Of a DNA stretch of 64,000 nucleotides, positions 11,820-22,357 are shown piece by piece. A program made the position numbers and the translations under genes. This DNA comes from Pseudomonas frederiksbergensis (GTDB taxonomy: Bacteria; Pseudomonadota; Gammaproteobacteria; Pseudomonadales; Pseudomonadaceae). Under the pieces are notes generated by a model that searched no databases, was not told where the DNA came from, and worked only from the letters and a program-made list of their open reading frames with translations. The stretch spans positions 1-64,000 of the forward strand of contig NZ_MOBM01000021.1 in the NCBI RefSeq assembly GCF_003732275.1. Reading direction: 5' to 3'. Every line of letters begins with the position of its first letter. The first letter of the stretch is position 1.

Positions 11820-14800
11820 TTGAAAGACCTACTGAATTTGCTGAAAAACCAGGGTCAAGTCGAAGAGTTCGACGCCATCCGTATTGGATTGGCATCGCCT
11901 GAGATGATCCGTTCGTGGTCGTTCGGTGAAGTTAAAAAGCCGGAAACCATCAACTACCGTACGTTCAAACCTGAGCGTGACGGCCTGTTCTGCGCCAAGA
12001 TCTTTGGCCCGGTAAAGGATTACGAGTGCCTGTGCGGTAAGTACAAGCGCTTGAAGCACCGTGGTGTGATCTGCGAGAAGTGCGGCGTTGAAGTCGCGCT
12101 GGCAAAAGTTCGTCGTGAGCGCATGGCGCACATCGAACTGGCCTCGCCAGTTGCCCACATCTGGTTCCTGAAATCGCTGCCGTCGCGTATCGGCTTGCTG
12201 ATGGACATGACCCTGCGTGATATCGAACGTGTTCTCTACTTCGAGAGCTATGTCGTTATCGATCCAGGCATGACCACCCTTGAAAAGGGGCAGCTGCTCA
12301 ACGACGAGCAGTACTTCGAAGCGCTGGAAGAGTTCGGCGACGATTTCGATGCCCGCATGGGTGCCGAAGCTGTCCGTGAACTGCTGCACGCTATCGACCT
12401 GGAACACGAGATTGGCCGCCTGCGTGAAGAAATTCCGCAAACCAACTCCGAAACCAAGATCAAGAAGCTGTCCAAGCGTCTGAAGTTGATGGAAGCCTTC
12501 CAGGGTTCCGGCAACCTGCCAGAGTGGATGGTGCTGACCGTCCTGCCGGTTCTGCCGCCAGATCTGCGTCCACTGGTCCCGCTGGATGGCGGTCGCTTCG
12601 CGACTTCCGACCTCAACGATCTGTATCGTCGAGTGATCAACCGTAACAACCGCTTGAAGCGTCTGCTCGATCTGTCCGCTCCGGACATCATCGTGCGCAA
12701 CGAAAAGCGTATGTTGCAGGAAGCTGTCGATGCTCTGCTCGACAACGGTCGTCGTGGTCGCGCTATCACCGGTTCCAACAAGCGTCCTCTGAAATCCCTG
12801 GCTGACATGATCAAGGGTAAACAGGGTCGTTTCCGTCAGAACTTGCTCGGTAAGCGTGTTGACTACTCCGGTCGTTCGGTAATTACCGTTGGCCCGACCC
12901 TGCGTCTGCACCAGTGCGGTCTGCCGAAGAAGATGGCTCTCGAGCTGTTCAAACCGTTCATTTTCGGCAAGCTGGAAATGCGTGGTCTTGCTACCACCAT
13001 CAAAGCTGCCAAGAAGATGGTCGAGCGCGAGCTGCCAGAGGTTTGGGACGTTCTCGCTGAAGTGATTCGCGAACACCCGGTTCTCCTCAACCGTGCACCG
13101 ACCCTTCACCGTCTGGGTATCCAGGCGTTTGAACCGGTACTGATCGAAGGTAAGGCTATCCAGCTGCACCCTCTGGTCTGTGCTGCGTACAACGCCGACT
13201 TCGACGGCGACCAAATGGCCGTGCACGTACCGCTGACACTGGAAGCCCAGTTGGAAGCGCGTGCGTTGATGATGTCGACCAACAACATTCTGTCGCCAGC
13301 CAACGGTGAGCCAATCATCGTTCCGTCGCAGGACGTTGTATTGGGTCTGTACTACATGACTCGTGAAGCGATCAACGCCAAGGGCGAAGGTCGTGTGTTC
13401 GCGGATCTGCAGGAAGTTGACCGTGTGTTCCGTGCCGGCGAAGCCGCGCTGCACGCCAAGGTCAAAGTGCGGATCAACGAAACCGTCAACGATCGTGATG
13501 GTGGCAGCGTCAAGAACACCCGTATTGTCGACACCACTGTCGGCCGTGCGCTGTTGTTCCAGGTTGTTCCACCTGGCCTGTCGTACGACGTCGTCAACCA
13601 GCCGATGAAGAAAAAGGCGATCTCCAAGCTGATCAACCAGTGCTATCGCGTGGTTGGTTTGAAAGAGACCGTGATCTTCGCTGACCAGTTGATGTACACC
13701 GGTTTTGCTTATTCGACCATCTCCGGCGTTTCCATCGGTGTTAACGACTTCGTTATCCCGGATGAAAAAGCCCGCATCATCGGTGCAGCCACCGACGAAG
13801 TGAAAGAGATCGAAAGTCAGTACGCCTCCGGCCTGGTAACCCAGGGCGAGAAGTACAACAAAGTGATCGACCTTTGGTCCAAGGCGAACGACGAAGTTTC
13901 CAAGGCGATGATGGCCAACCTCTCGAAAGAGAAAGTCATCGACCGTCATGGCGTCGAAGTCGACCAAGAGTCCTTCAACTCGATGTACATGATGGCCGAC
14001 TCGGGCGCACGGGGTTCTGCTGCGCAGATCCGTCAGCTCGCCGGTATGCGTGGCCTGATGGCCAAGCCGGACGGTTCCATCATCGAAACGCCGATTACTG
14101 CGAACTTCCGTGAAGGTTTGAGCGTACTTCAGTACTTCATCTCCACTCACGGTGCTCGTAAAGGTTTGGCGGATACCGCGTTGAAAACTGCGAACTCCGG
14201 TTACCTGACTCGTCGTCTGGTAGACGTGGCGCAGGATCTGGTTGTGACCGAGATCGATTGCGGCACCGAACATGGCCTGGTAATGACTCCGCACATTGAA
14301 GGCGGTGACGTTGTTGAGCCGTTGGGTGAGCGCGTATTGGGTCGTGTCATTGCCCGTGACGTATTCAAGCCAGGTACCGAGGAAATCATCGTTCCTGCCG
14401 GCACTCTGGTAGACGAGAAGTGGGTCGAGTTCATCGAGCTGAACAGCATCGACGAAGTGATCGTGCGTTCGCCGATCAGCTGCGAAACCCGCTACGGCAT
14501 TTGCGCCAAGTGCTACGGCCGTGACTTGGCTCGTGGTCACCAGGTGAACATCGGTGAAGCGGTCGGCGTTATCGCTGCCCAGTCCATCGGTGAGCCGGGT
14601 ACCCAGCTGACCATGCGTACGTTCCACATCGGTGGTGCGGCAAGCCGGACCTCCGCAGCCGACAGCGTTCAGGTGAAGAATGGCGGTACCGTCCGTCTGC
14701 ATAACCTGAAGCACGTTGAGCGAGTGGATGGTTGCCTGGTTGCTGTGTCCCGTTCCGGTGAGCTGGCGATCGCTGATGACTTCGGTCGTGAGCGCGAGCG

Positions 14801-16019
14801 TTACAAGCTGCCGTACGGTGCTGTGATTTCGGTTAAAGAAGGTGACAAGGTCGACGCTGGCGCAATCGTGGCCAAGTGGGATCCGCACACTCACCCAATC
14901 GTTACCGAAATGAAAGGTACCGTGACCTACGTGGGCATGGAAGAAGGCATCACGATCAAGCGTCAGACTGACGAATTGACCGGTATGACCAACATTGAAG
15001 TACTCGACGCCAAAGACCGTCCAGCTGCCGGTAAAGATATCCGTCCTGCTGTGAAGATGGTTGATGACAACGGCAAGGATCTCTTGCTGCCGGGTACCGA
15101 CGTAATTGCTCAGTACTTCCTGCCTGCTAACGCTCTGGTCGGTGTAGCGGACGGTGCGAAAATCGCGATCGGTGATGTTATCGCTCGTATTCCGCAAGAG
15201 ACTTCGAAGACCCGTGACATCACCGGTGGTCTGCCGCGTGTTGCCGACTTGTTCGAAGCCCGTCGTCCGAAAGAAGCCTCGATTCTGGCTGAAGTCAGCG
15301 GCACCATCGCGTTCGGTAAAGAGACCAAAGGCAAGCGCCGTCTGGTTATCACCCCGAACGACGGTAGCGATCCGTACGAAGAGCTGATTCCGAAGTGGCG
15401 TCACCTGAACGTCTTCGAAGGCGAACAGGTAAACCGCGGCGAAGTTATCTCCGACGGCCCGAGCGATCCACACGACATCCTGCGTCTGCTGGGTGTGAGT
15501 GCGCTGGCCAAGTACATCGTGAACGAGATCCAGGACGTTTACCGTCTGCAAGGCGTGAAGATCAACGATAAGCACATCGAGACCATCCTGCGTCAGATGC
15601 TGCGTAAAGTTGAAATCGCTGAATCCGGCGATTCCAGTTTCATCAAGGGCGACCAGATGGAATTGACTCACGTTCTGGTAGAGAACGAGCGTCTGGCAGG
15701 CGACGAGAAATTCGTTTCCAAGTTCACTCGCGTACTGCTGGGTATCACCAAGGCGTCGTTGTCCACCGAATCGTTCATCTCGGCGGCTTCCTTCCAGGAA
15801 ACCACTCGCGTACTGACCGAAGCGGCGGTAACCGGCAAGCGCGATTACCTGCGCGGCCTGAAAGAAAACGTAGTCGTGGGTCGTTTGATCCCGGCGGGTA
15901 CCGGTCTGGCTTACCACAGCGAGCGCAAGCGCCGCCGTGATGCTGACAAACCGTTGCGCGTAAGCGCCAGTGAAGTGGAAGCTGCACTGACCGAAGCGCT
16001 GAACTCAAGCGGTAACTGA
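11820..16019 (+). CDS. rpoC: DNA-directed RNA polymerase subunit beta-prime
   Basis: Largest subunit of RNA polymerase, holding the catalytic magnesium. The protein has 1399 residues. The N-terminal zinc-binding motif is CLCGKYKRLKHRGVICEKCG (about 70-88), the catalytic NADFDGDQM lies around residue 460, and a second cysteine cluster (CETRYGICAKCYG) lies around 890. Translation starts at TTG 11820: the strong AGGAGG at 11808 is well spaced from it, and MKDLLNLLK is the family start. rpoB and rpoC form one unit. Confidence 0.98.
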   Translation: MKDLLNLLKNQGQVEEFDAIRIGLASPEMIRSWSFGEVKKPETINYRTFKPERDGLFCAKIFGPVKDYECLCGKYKRLKHRGVICEKCGVEVALAKVRRERMAHIELASPVAHIWFLKSLPSRIGLLMDMTLRDIERVLYFESYVVIDPGMTTLEKGQLLNDEQYFEALEEFGDDFDARMGAEAVRELLHAIDLEHEIGRLREEIPQTNSETKIKKLSKRLKLMEAFQGSGNLPEWMVLTVLPVLPPDLRPLVPLDGGRFATSDLNDLYRRVINRNNRLKRLLDLSAPDIIVRNEKRMLQEAVDALLDNGRRGRAITGSNKRPLKSLADMIKGKQGRFRQNLLGKRVDYSGRSVITVGPTLRLHQCGLPKKMALELFKPFIFGKLEMRGLATTIKAAKKMVERELPEVWDVLAEVIREHPVLLNRAPTLHRLGIQAFEPVLIEGKAIQLHPLVCAAYNADFDGDQMAVHVPLTLEAQLEARALMMSTNNILSPANGEPIIVPSQDVVLGLYYMTREAINAKGEGRVFADLQEVDRVFRAGEAALHAKVKVRINETVNDRDGGSVKNTRIVDTTVGRALLFQVVPPGLSYDVVNQPMKKKAISKLINQCYRVVGLKETVIFADQLMYTGFAYSTISGVSIGVNDFVIPDEKARIIGAATDEVKEIESQYASGLVTQGEKYNKVIDLWSKANDEVSKAMMANLSKEKVIDRHGVEVDQESFNSMYMMADSGARGSAAQIRQLAGMRGLMAKPDGSIIETPITANFREGLSVLQYFISTHGARKGLADTALKTANSGYLTRRLVDVAQDLVVTEIDCGTEHGLVMTPHIEGGDVVEPLGERVLGRVIARDVFKPGTEEIIVPAGTLVDEKWVEFIELNSIDEVIVRSPISCETRYGICAKCYGRDLARGHQVNIGEAVGVIAAQSIGEPGTQLTMRTFHIGGAASRTSAADSVQVKNGGTVRLHNLKHVERVDGCLVAVSRSGELAIADDFGRERERYKLPYGAVISVKEGDKVDAGAIVAKWDPHTHPIVTEMKGTVTYVGMEEGITIKRQTDELTGMTNIEVLDAKDRPAAGKDIRPAVKMVDDNGKDLLLPGTDVIAQYFLPANALVGVADGAKIAIGDVIARIPQETSKTRDITGGLPRVADLFEARRPKEASILAEVSGTIAFGKETKGKRRLVITPNDGSDPYEELIPKWRHLNVFEGEQVNRGEVISDGPSDPHDILRLLGVSALAKYIVNEIQDVYRLQGVKINDKHIETILRQMLRKVEIAESGDSSFIKGDQMELTHVLVENERLAGDEKFVSKFTRVLLGITKASLSTESFISAASFQETTRVLTEAAVTGKRDYLRGLKENVVVGRLIPAGTGLAYHSERKRRRDADKPLRVSASEVEAALTEALNSSGN

Positions 16020-16115
16020 GTTCTGCGATAAATGAGCGTAAGGCCCTGGCCGTTCCGTTCATCGAATCGAGACAATTTGTCGAGGTTGGATGAGCGGGGA
16101 GGTCGGGGCCTTGCC

Positions 16116-16144
16116 TTGACTGGGGGCAAGATCCTCTTTAGACT
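16116..16144 (+). promoter_or_regulatory. Candidate promoter of the str operon (rpsL-rpsG-fusA-tuf)
   Basis: TTGACT (16116-16121), 17-bp spacer, TAGACT (16139-16144), in the 216-base gap between rpoC and rpsL. The boxes resemble those of the other translation operons here. The rest of the gap has a GCAAGACAA direct repeat (16196 and 16212) and no strong terminator. Confidence 0.55.
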
Positions 16145-16235
16145 CTTGTACCCCTAAATTTGGCGGGAATTCGTTCCTGCCATTTTGCTTTTCTTGCAAG
16201 ACAATAGCGTCGCAAGACAACAGTGGAGCTAGTAG

Positions 16236-16607
16236 ATGGCAACTATCAACCAGCTGGTACGTCAGCCGCGTAAGCGTATCGTCGAGAAATCCGACGTGCC
16301 TGCGCTGCAGAACTGCCCGCAACGTCGTGGCGTATGCACCCGTGTGTATACCACCACGCCGAAAAAACCTAACTCGGCACTGCGTAAAGTATGCCGTGTG
16401 CGTCTGACCAACGGTTTCGAGGTTTCCTCGTACATCGGCGGTGAAGGCCACAACCTGCAAGAGCACAGCGTGGTACTGATCCGCGGCGGTCGTGTAAAAG
16501 ACTTGCCAGGTGTTCGTTACCACACCGTACGCGGTTCTTTGGATACTTCCGGCGTTAAAGGTCGTAACCAGGGTCGTTCGAAGTACGGTACCAAGAAGCC
16601 TAAGTAG
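16236..16607 (+). CDS. rpsL: 30S ribosomal protein S12
   Basis: Decoding-centre protein governing accuracy. The 123-residue protein carries TPKKPNSA with Lys43, and GGRVKDLPG with Lys88 and Asp89. The streptomycin-resistance positions are therefore wild type. Asp89 is the aspartate that is methylthiolated in E. coli by RimO, where YcaO contributes. First gene of the str operon. Confidence 0.98.
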   Translation: MATINQLVRQPRKRIVEKSDVPALQNCPQRRGVCTRVYTTTPKKPNSALRKVCRVRLTNGFEVSSYIGGEGHNLQEHSVVLIRGGRVKDLPGVRYHTVRGSLDTSGVKGRNQGRSKYGTKKPK

Positions 16608-16725
16608 TAGTGGCTTTTTGTAAAAACTGATTTTCTATTTTTCTGAGTCGATAAGAGTAAGGTCGGAGGCGTCCCGAAAGGGCACCGATTCCGAGCGAAC
16701 CTGAAGACCGTTTGAGGGCTTATCC

Positions 16726-17196
16726 ATGCCAAGAAGACGCGTAGCAGCCAAGCGCGAAGTGCTTGACGATCCAAAATACGGCAGCCAGATTCTGGCCAAG
16801 TTCATGAACCACGTAATGGAAAGCGGCAAGAAAGCCGTTGCCGAGCGTATCGTTTATGGCGCGCTGGAAAAGGTTAAAGAACGCAAGAACAGCGATCCCC
16901 TGGAAATCTTCGAGAAAGCTCTCGACGCCATCGCTCCGCTGGTCGAAGTGAAGTCGCGCCGTGTAGGCGGTGCTACTTACCAGGTTCCGGTCGAAGTTCG
17001 TCCGTCCCGTCGTAACGCTCTGGCAATGCGCTGGTTGGTAGACTTCGCCCGTAAGCGCGGCGAGAAGTCTATGGCTCTGCGTTTGGCTGGCGAACTGTTG
17101 GACGCTGCCGAAGGCAAAGGTGCTGCAGTTAAGAAGCGTGAAGACGTGCACCGTATGGCTGAAGCCAACAAGGCTTTCTCGCACTACCGCTTCTAA
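16726..17196 (+). CDS. rpsG: 30S ribosomal protein S7
   Basis: Primary binder of the 16S rRNA 3' domain that nucleates the 30S head. The protein has 156 residues, starting [16 protein letters not shown] with the conserved [14 protein letters not shown] segment. The 118-base rpsL-rpsG spacer contains paired elements (for example CGTCCCGAAAGGGC). In E. coli the equivalent spacer is the S7 autoregulatory site; equivalence here is inferred. Confidence 0.98.
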
Positions 17197-17226
17197 TTTT
17201 AGCGTCACTAATTTTGCGAGGGCTTT

Positions 17227-19332
17227 ATGGCTCGTACTACACCGATTAACCGCTACCGTAACATTGGTATCGTTGCTCACGTGGATGCTGGTAAAACCAC
17301 CACCACCGAGCGCGTCCTTTTTTACACTGGCAAAAGTCACAAAATGGGCGAGGTGCATGACGGCGCCGCGACCACAGACTGGATGGTGCAGGAGCAGGAG
17401 CGTGGTATTACCATTACTTCTGCTGCTATTACCGCCTTCTGGCAGGGTTCCGAGAAGCAGCACAAAGACCAATACCGCTTCAACGTCATCGACACCCCGG
17501 GCCACGTTGACTTCACTATTGAAGTTGAGCGTTCCCTGCGTGTTCTCGACGGCGCGGTCGTTGTGTTCTGCGGCACCTCGGGTGTTGAGCCTCAGTCGGA
17601 AACCGTATGGCGTCAAGCCAACAAGTACGGCGTTCCACGTCTTGTTTACGTAAACAAGATGGACCGTGCTGGTGCCAACTTCCTGCGCGTGATCGGTCAG
17701 ATCAAGCAGCGTTTGGGTCACACTCCGGTGCCAATCCAGTTGGCCATCGGTTCCGAAGACAACTTCCAGGGTCAGATCGATCTGATGGCCATGGAAGCTG
17801 TTTACTGGAATGACTCTGACAAAGGCATGGTTCCAGTTCGTAAGCCTATCCCTGCTGAGCTGCAGGAACTGGCTGACGAGTGGCGCGGCAACATGGTTGA
17901 GGCTGCGGCCGAAGCCAGCGAAGAGCTGATGAACAAGTACCTCGAAGGTGAAGAACTCACCAACGCGGAAATCAAGGCCGCTCTGCGTCAGCGTACTATC
18001 GCTGGTGAGATCGTTCTGGCTGTTTGCGGTTCTTCCTTCAAGAACAAGGGTGTTCCCCTGGTTCTCGACGCCGTTATCGACTACCTGCCTGCTCCTACCG
18101 ACATTCCTGCCATCAAGGGTACTGACCCGGATGACGAGACCAAGGAAATGGAGCGTCACGCAGACGACAGCGAGCCGTTCTCGGCCCTGGCGTTCAAGAT
18201 CGCTACCGACCCATTCGTGGGTACCTTGACCTTCGTTCGAGTTTACTCGGGCGTGTTGGCCTCCGGCGACGGTGTGATCAACTCGGTTAAAGGCAAGAAA
18301 GAGCGCGTGGGTCGTATGGTGCAAATGCACGCAAACGCCCGTGAAGAGATCAAGGAAGTACGCGCTGGTGACATCGCGGCCTTGATCGGCATGAAGGACG
18401 TCACCACTGGTGAAACTTTGTGCAACGCTGACAAGCCAATCATCCTGGTTCGCATGGACTTCCCGGAGCCGGTTATTTCGGTTGCCGTAGAGCCTAAGAC
18501 CAAGGACGACCAGGAAAAAATGGGTATCGCTCTGGGCAAACTTGCTCAGGAAGACCCGTCTTTCCGCGTCAAGACTGATGAAGAGACTGGTCAAACGATC
18601 ATCTCCGGCATGGGCGAGTTGCACCTGGACATCCTGGTTGACCGGATGCGCCGTGAGTTCAACGTCGAAGCCAACATCGGTAAGCCTCAGGTTTCCTATC
18701 GTGAGCGCATCACGAAGAACTGTGAAATCGAAGGTAAGTTCGTTCGTCAATCCGGCGGTCGTGGCCAGTTTGGTCACTGCTGGATTCGTTTTGCGCCGGC
18801 TGATGAAGGTCAGGAAGGTCTGCAATTCGTGAACGAAGTAGTGGGTGGTGTGGTTCCTAAGGAATACATCCCGGCTATCCAGAAGGGTATCGAAGAGCAG
18901 ATGAAGAACGGCGTTGTTGCCGGCTATCCGCTGATCGGCCTGAAGGCTACCGTGTTTGATGGTTCCTACCACGACGTCGACTCCAACGAGATGGCGTTTA
19001 AAGTGGCTGCTTCCATGGCAACCAAGCAACTGGCCCAGAAGGGCGGTGGTGAGTTGCTTGAGCCGATCATGGCGGTAGAGGTTGTTACGCCTGAAGACTA
19101 TATGGGTGACGTGATGGGCGACCTTAACCGTCGTCGCGGCATGATCCTGGGTATGGAAGACACGGTCTCCGGCAAAGTGATTCGCGCCGAAGTTCCGCTG
19201 GGTGAGATGTTCGGTTATGCGACCGACGTCCGTTCCATGTCCCAAGGTCGCGCAAGCTACTCTATGGAATTCAAAAAATACAATACAGCTCCGTCGCATA
19301 TCGTCGAAACTGTTACCAAAAAACAAGGCTGA
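17227..19332 (+). CDS. fusA: Elongation factor G
   Basis: GTPase that drives ribosomal translocation and, with RRF, recycling. The 701-residue protein has AHVDAGKTTTTE (P loop), DTPGHVDFT and NKMDR in domain I, then domains II-V including the C-terminal GMEDTVSGKVIRAEVPL region. It starts 30 bases after rpsG in the conserved str order and is followed 31 bases later by the second tuf. Confidence 0.98.
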   Translation: MARTTPINRYRNIGIVAHVDAGKTTTTERVLFYTGKSHKMGEVHDGAATTDWMVQEQERGITITSAAITAFWQGSEKQHKDQYRFNVIDTPGHVDFTIEVERSLRVLDGAVVVFCGTSGVEPQSETVWRQANKYGVPRLVYVNKMDRAGANFLRVIGQIKQRLGHTPVPIQLAIGSEDNFQGQIDLMAMEAVYWNDSDKGMVPVRKPIPAELQELADEWRGNMVEAAAEASEELMNKYLEGEELTNAEIKAALRQRTIAGEIVLAVCGSSFKNKGVPLVLDAVIDYLPAPTDIPAIKGTDPDDETKEMERHADDSEPFSALAFKIATDPFVGTLTFVRVYSGVLASGDGVINSVKGKKERVGRMVQMHANAREEIKEVRAGDIAALIGMKDVTTGETLCNADKPIILVRMDFPEPVISVAVEPKTKDDQEKMGIALGKLAQEDPSFRVKTDEETGQTIISGMGELHLDILVDRMRREFNVEANIGKPQVSYRERITKNCEIEGKFVRQSGGRGQFGHCWIRFAPADEGQEGLQFVNEVVGGVVPKEYIPAIQKGIEEQMKNGVVAGYPLIGLKATVFDGSYHDVDSNEMAFKVAASMATKQLAQKGGGELLEPIMAVEVVTPEDYMGDVMGDLNRRRGMILGMEDTVSGKVIRAEVPLGEMFGYATDVRSMSQGRASYSMEFKKYNTAPSHIVETVTKKQG

Positions 19333-19363
19333 TTCAGCCCCTTTAGGCTAGGAGTTAATTGTC

Positions 19364-20557
19364 GTGGCTAAAGAAAAATTTGACCGTACCCTCCCGCACG
19401 TCAACGTTGGCACCATCGGTCACGTCGACCACGGTAAAACCACGCTGACCGCTGCTCTGACTCGCGTCTGCTCCGAAGTTTTCGGTTCGGCCGTTGTTGC
19501 TTTCGACAAGATCGACAGCGCTCCGGAAGAAAAGGCTCGTGGTATCACCATCAACACCGCGCACGTTGAATACAACTCGCTGATCCGTCACTACGCTCAC
19601 GTTGACTGCCCAGGTCACGCTGACTATGTGAAGAACATGATCACCGGTGCTGCTCAGATGGACGGCGCTATCCTGGTTTGCTCGGCCGCTGATGGTCCGA
19701 TGCCACAAACCCGTGAGCACATCCTGCTGTCCCGTCAGGTTGGCGTTCCGTACATCGTTGTCTTCCTGAACAAGGCTGACATGGTTGACGACGCTGAGCT
19801 GCTGGAACTGGTTGAGATGGAAGTGCGCGATCTGCTGAGCACTTACGACTTCCCAGGTGACGACACTCCGATCATCATCGGTTCGGCTCTGATGGCTCTG
19901 AACGGCCAAGACGACAACGAAATGGGCACCACTGCCGTTCGTAAACTGGTTGAGACTCTGGACAGCTACATCCCAGATCCAGTCCGTGTTATCGACAAGC
20001 CGTTCCTGATGCCAATCGAAGACGTATTCTCGATCTCCGGTCGCGGTACTGTTGTAACTGGCCGTATCGAGCGCGGTATCGTCAAGGTTCAGGATCCACT
20101 GGAAATCGTTGGTCTGCGTGACACTACCGTCACCACCTGCACCGGTGTTGAAATGTTCCGTAAGCTGCTCGACGAAGGTCGTGCTGGCGAGAACTGCGGC
20201 GTTCTGCTGCGTGGTACCAAGCGTGACGACGTTGAGCGTGGCCAGGTTCTGGTTAAGCCGGGTTCGGTTAAGCCGCACACCAAGTTCGAAGCTGAAGTCT
20301 ACGTTCTGAGCAAAGAAGAAGGCGGTCGTCACACTCCGTTCTTCAAAGGCTACCGTCCACAGTTCTACTTCCGTACTACTGACGTGACTGGTAACTGCGA
20401 ACTGCCGGAAGGCGTTGAAATGGTAATGCCAGGCGACAACATCAAAATGGTTGTCACCCTGATCAAGACCATCGCAATGGAAGACGGTCTGCGTTTCGCT
20501 ATCCGTGAAGGCGGTCGTACCGTCGGCGCTGGCGTCGTAGCCAAAATCATCGAGTAA
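19364..20557 (+). CDS. tuf: Elongation factor Tu, second copy
   Basis: 397-residue EF-Tu in its str-operon position. GTG 19364 is the start, with AGGAG at 19350. Compared with the copy at 2793 about 25 residues differ: RTLPH for RNKPH, FGSAVVAFDK for FGSAKVDFDK, PDPVRVI for PQPERAI, and KVQDPLEI for RIQEEVEI. The GTP-binding motifs are identical. Its codon choice looks more biased to C-ending and preferred codons than that of the first copy, suggesting it is the more highly expressed one (a visual impression, not computed). Confidence 0.98.
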   Translation: MAKEKFDRTLPHVNVGTIGHVDHGKTTLTAALTRVCSEVFGSAVVAFDKIDSAPEEKARGITINTAHVEYNSLIRHYAHVDCPGHADYVKNMITGAAQMDGAILVCSAADGPMPQTREHILLSRQVGVPYIVVFLNKADMVDDAELLELVEMEVRDLLSTYDFPGDDTPIIIGSALMALNGQDDNEMGTTAVRKLVETLDSYIPDPVRVIDKPFLMPIEDVFSISGRGTVVTGRIERGIVKVQDPLEIVGLRDTTVTTCTGVEMFRKLLDEGRAGENCGVLLRGTKRDDVERGQVLVKPGSVKPHTKFEAEVYVLSKEEGGRHTPFFKGYRPQFYFRTTDVTGNCELPEGVEMVMPGDNIKMVVTLIKTIAMEDGLRFAIREGGRTVGAGVVAKIIE

Positions 20558-20587
20558 GCTCTTTTTTGAGCTAGCTTCGATGAGTTG

Positions 20588-20617
20588 AAAAAGCCTCCGC
20601 TTAGCGGGGGCTTTTTT
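20588..20617 (+). terminator. Intrinsic terminator of the str operon
   Basis: AAAAAGCCTCCGC and GCGGGGGCTTTTTT form a stem with loop TTA and a T6 tail. The next promoter's -35 starts only seven bases later. Confidence 0.9.
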
Positions 20618-20623
20618 ATTGGG

Positions 20624-20652
20624 TTGACACCTATATGGGGCGTCTATAGAAT
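20624..20652 (+). promoter_or_regulatory. Promoter of the S10 operon
   Basis: Perfect TTGACA (20624-20629), 17-bp spacer, TAGAAT (20647-20652), followed by TGCGCC. The leader before rpsJ is only about 55 bases. This is too short for the long L4-controlled leader known from E. coli. Confidence 0.85.
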
Positions 20653-20714
20653 TGCGCCTCCTTTTAACGGGCGTATTGCGCTCGGTGGGAATAGCAGCCG
20701 GAGTCTGAAATCCA

Positions 20715-21026
20715 ATGCAAAATCAGCAAATCCGTATCAGGTTGAAGGCTTTTGACCATCGCCTGATCGACCAATCCACCCAGGAAATCGTGGAAACCGC
20801 GAAACGTACTGGTGCTCAAGTGCGTGGTCCAATTCCACTGCCTACCCGTAAAGAACGGTTCACCGTTCTGGTCTCCCCGCACGTCAACAAAGACGCGCGT
20901 GACCAGTACGAGATCCGTACTCATAAGCGCGTTCTGGACATCGTCCAGCCAACGGATAAAACCGTTGATGCACTTATGAAGCTTGATCTTGCGGCCGGTG
21001 TGGAAGTGCAGATCAGCCTCGGCTAA
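20715..21026 (+). CDS. rpsJ: 30S ribosomal protein S10 (NusE)
   Basis: Component of the 30S head and, as NusE, of antitermination complexes with NusB and NusG. The protein has 103 residues, the family length, starting [19 protein letters not shown]. First gene of the long S10-spc block driven by the promoter at 20624. Confidence 0.98.
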
Positions 21027-21106
21027 GACTCGGTCTTAGTCGTGTAACGCTCTGAAATGGGCGGCCATAGCGGGTGAAAGCCCCGTACACTCATGAGGTT
21101 TACAAC

Positions 21107-21742
21107 ATGACTATTGGTGTAGTCGGTCGTAAATGCGGTATGACCCGTATTTTCACCGAAGAAGGTGTCTCCATTCCGGTCACGGTCATTGAGATCGAGC
21201 CGAATCGCGTCACCCAGTTCAAAACTGAAGAGACCGATGGCTATCGTGCAGTGCAAGTCACTGTAGGCGAGCGTCGTGCTTCGCGTGTTACAGCTGCTCA
21301 GGCTGGCCACTTCGCTAAAGCGAACGTTGCCGCTGGTCGTACCGTAATGGAATTCCGCCTTGAAGAAGGCGAGTACCAGGCCGGCGATCTGATCAACGCT
21401 GAAATCTTCGCTGCTGGTCAACTGGTTGATGTAACCGGTCAGTCCAAAGGTAAAGGCTTCCAGGGTACGATCAAGCGTTGGAACTTCCGCGGGCAAGATA
21501 ATACCCACGGTAACTCCGTGTCCCACCGCGTTCCAGGCTCTATCGGCCAGTGCCAGACTCCTGGTCGTGTATTCAAGGGCAAAAAAATGTCCGGTCATAT
21601 GGGCGCTGAGCGCGTGACCGTGCAGTCCCTCGAAGTAGTGCGCGTGGACGCTGAACGCAATCTGTTGTTGGTCAAGGGTGCTGTTCCTGGCGCTACTGGC
21701 GGCAACTTGGTTGTACGTCCAGCAGCCAAGGCTCGCGGTTAA
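21107..21742 (+). CDS. rplC: 50S ribosomal protein L3
   Basis: Early assembly protein reaching the peptidyl-transferase centre. ATG 21107 gives the 211-residue family form, MTIGVVGRKCGMTRIF. The frame is open upstream, but the longer version has no homologous start. The conserved loop with GNSVSHRVPGSIGQCQTPGRVFKGKKMSGHMG (positions about 145-175) is intact, including the glutamine methylated in E. coli L3. Confidence 0.98.
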   Translation: MTIGVVGRKCGMTRIFTEEGVSIPVTVIEIEPNRVTQFKTEETDGYRAVQVTVGERRASRVTAAQAGHFAKANVAAGRTVMEFRLEEGEYQAGDLINAEIFAAGQLVDVTGQSKGKGFQGTIKRWNFRGQDNTHGNSVSHRVPGSIGQCQTPGRVFKGKKMSGHMGAERVTVQSLEVVRVDAERNLLLVKGAVPGATGGNLVVRPAAKARG

Positions 21743-21754
21743 GGGGAAGCTGAC

Positions 21755-22357
21755 ATGCAATTAAATGTAAATGACGCTCAAGCGATCGAAGTTTCCGAAC
21801 TGACATTTGGCGGCGAATTCAACGAGACGCTGGTTCACCAAGCAGTCGTGGCCTACATGGCCGGCGGCCGTCAAGGTAGCAAGCAGCAAAAGACCCGTTC
21901 CGACGTTCGTGGTGGCGGTAAGCGCCCATGGCGTCAGAAAGGTACTGGCCGTGCTCGTGCCGGTACTATCCGTAGCCCAATCTGGCGTGGCGGCGGTACC
22001 ACTTTCGCAGCTCGTCCTCAGGATCACACCCAGAAGCTGAACAAGAAGATGTATCGCGCAGCAATGCGTTCCATCCTTGCTGAGCTGGTGCGTACTGATC
22101 GTCTGGTTGTGGTTCAGGACTTCGCTGTTGATGCACCGAAGACCAAAGATCTGCTGAACAAACTGACCGGCATGGGCCTGACTGACGTCTTGATCGTGTC
22201 TGAAGTGGTTGATCAGAACCTGTACCTGGCTGCTCGCAACCTGCCACACGTTGATGTACGTGACGTGCAAGGTTCCGATCCAGTTAGTCTGATCGCATAC
22301 GACAAGGTGTTGATCACCGTGTCGGCCGTGAAGAAATTCGAGGAGCTGCTGGGATGA
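21755..22357 (+). CDS. rplD: 50S ribosomal protein L4
   Basis: Lines the nascent-peptide exit tunnel. The 200-residue protein has the long conserved loop around [20 protein letters not shown] (about 60-85). In E. coli it also represses its own operon through the S10 leader; the short leader here argues against the same mechanism. The last four bases overlap the rplW start (ATGA). Confidence 0.98.
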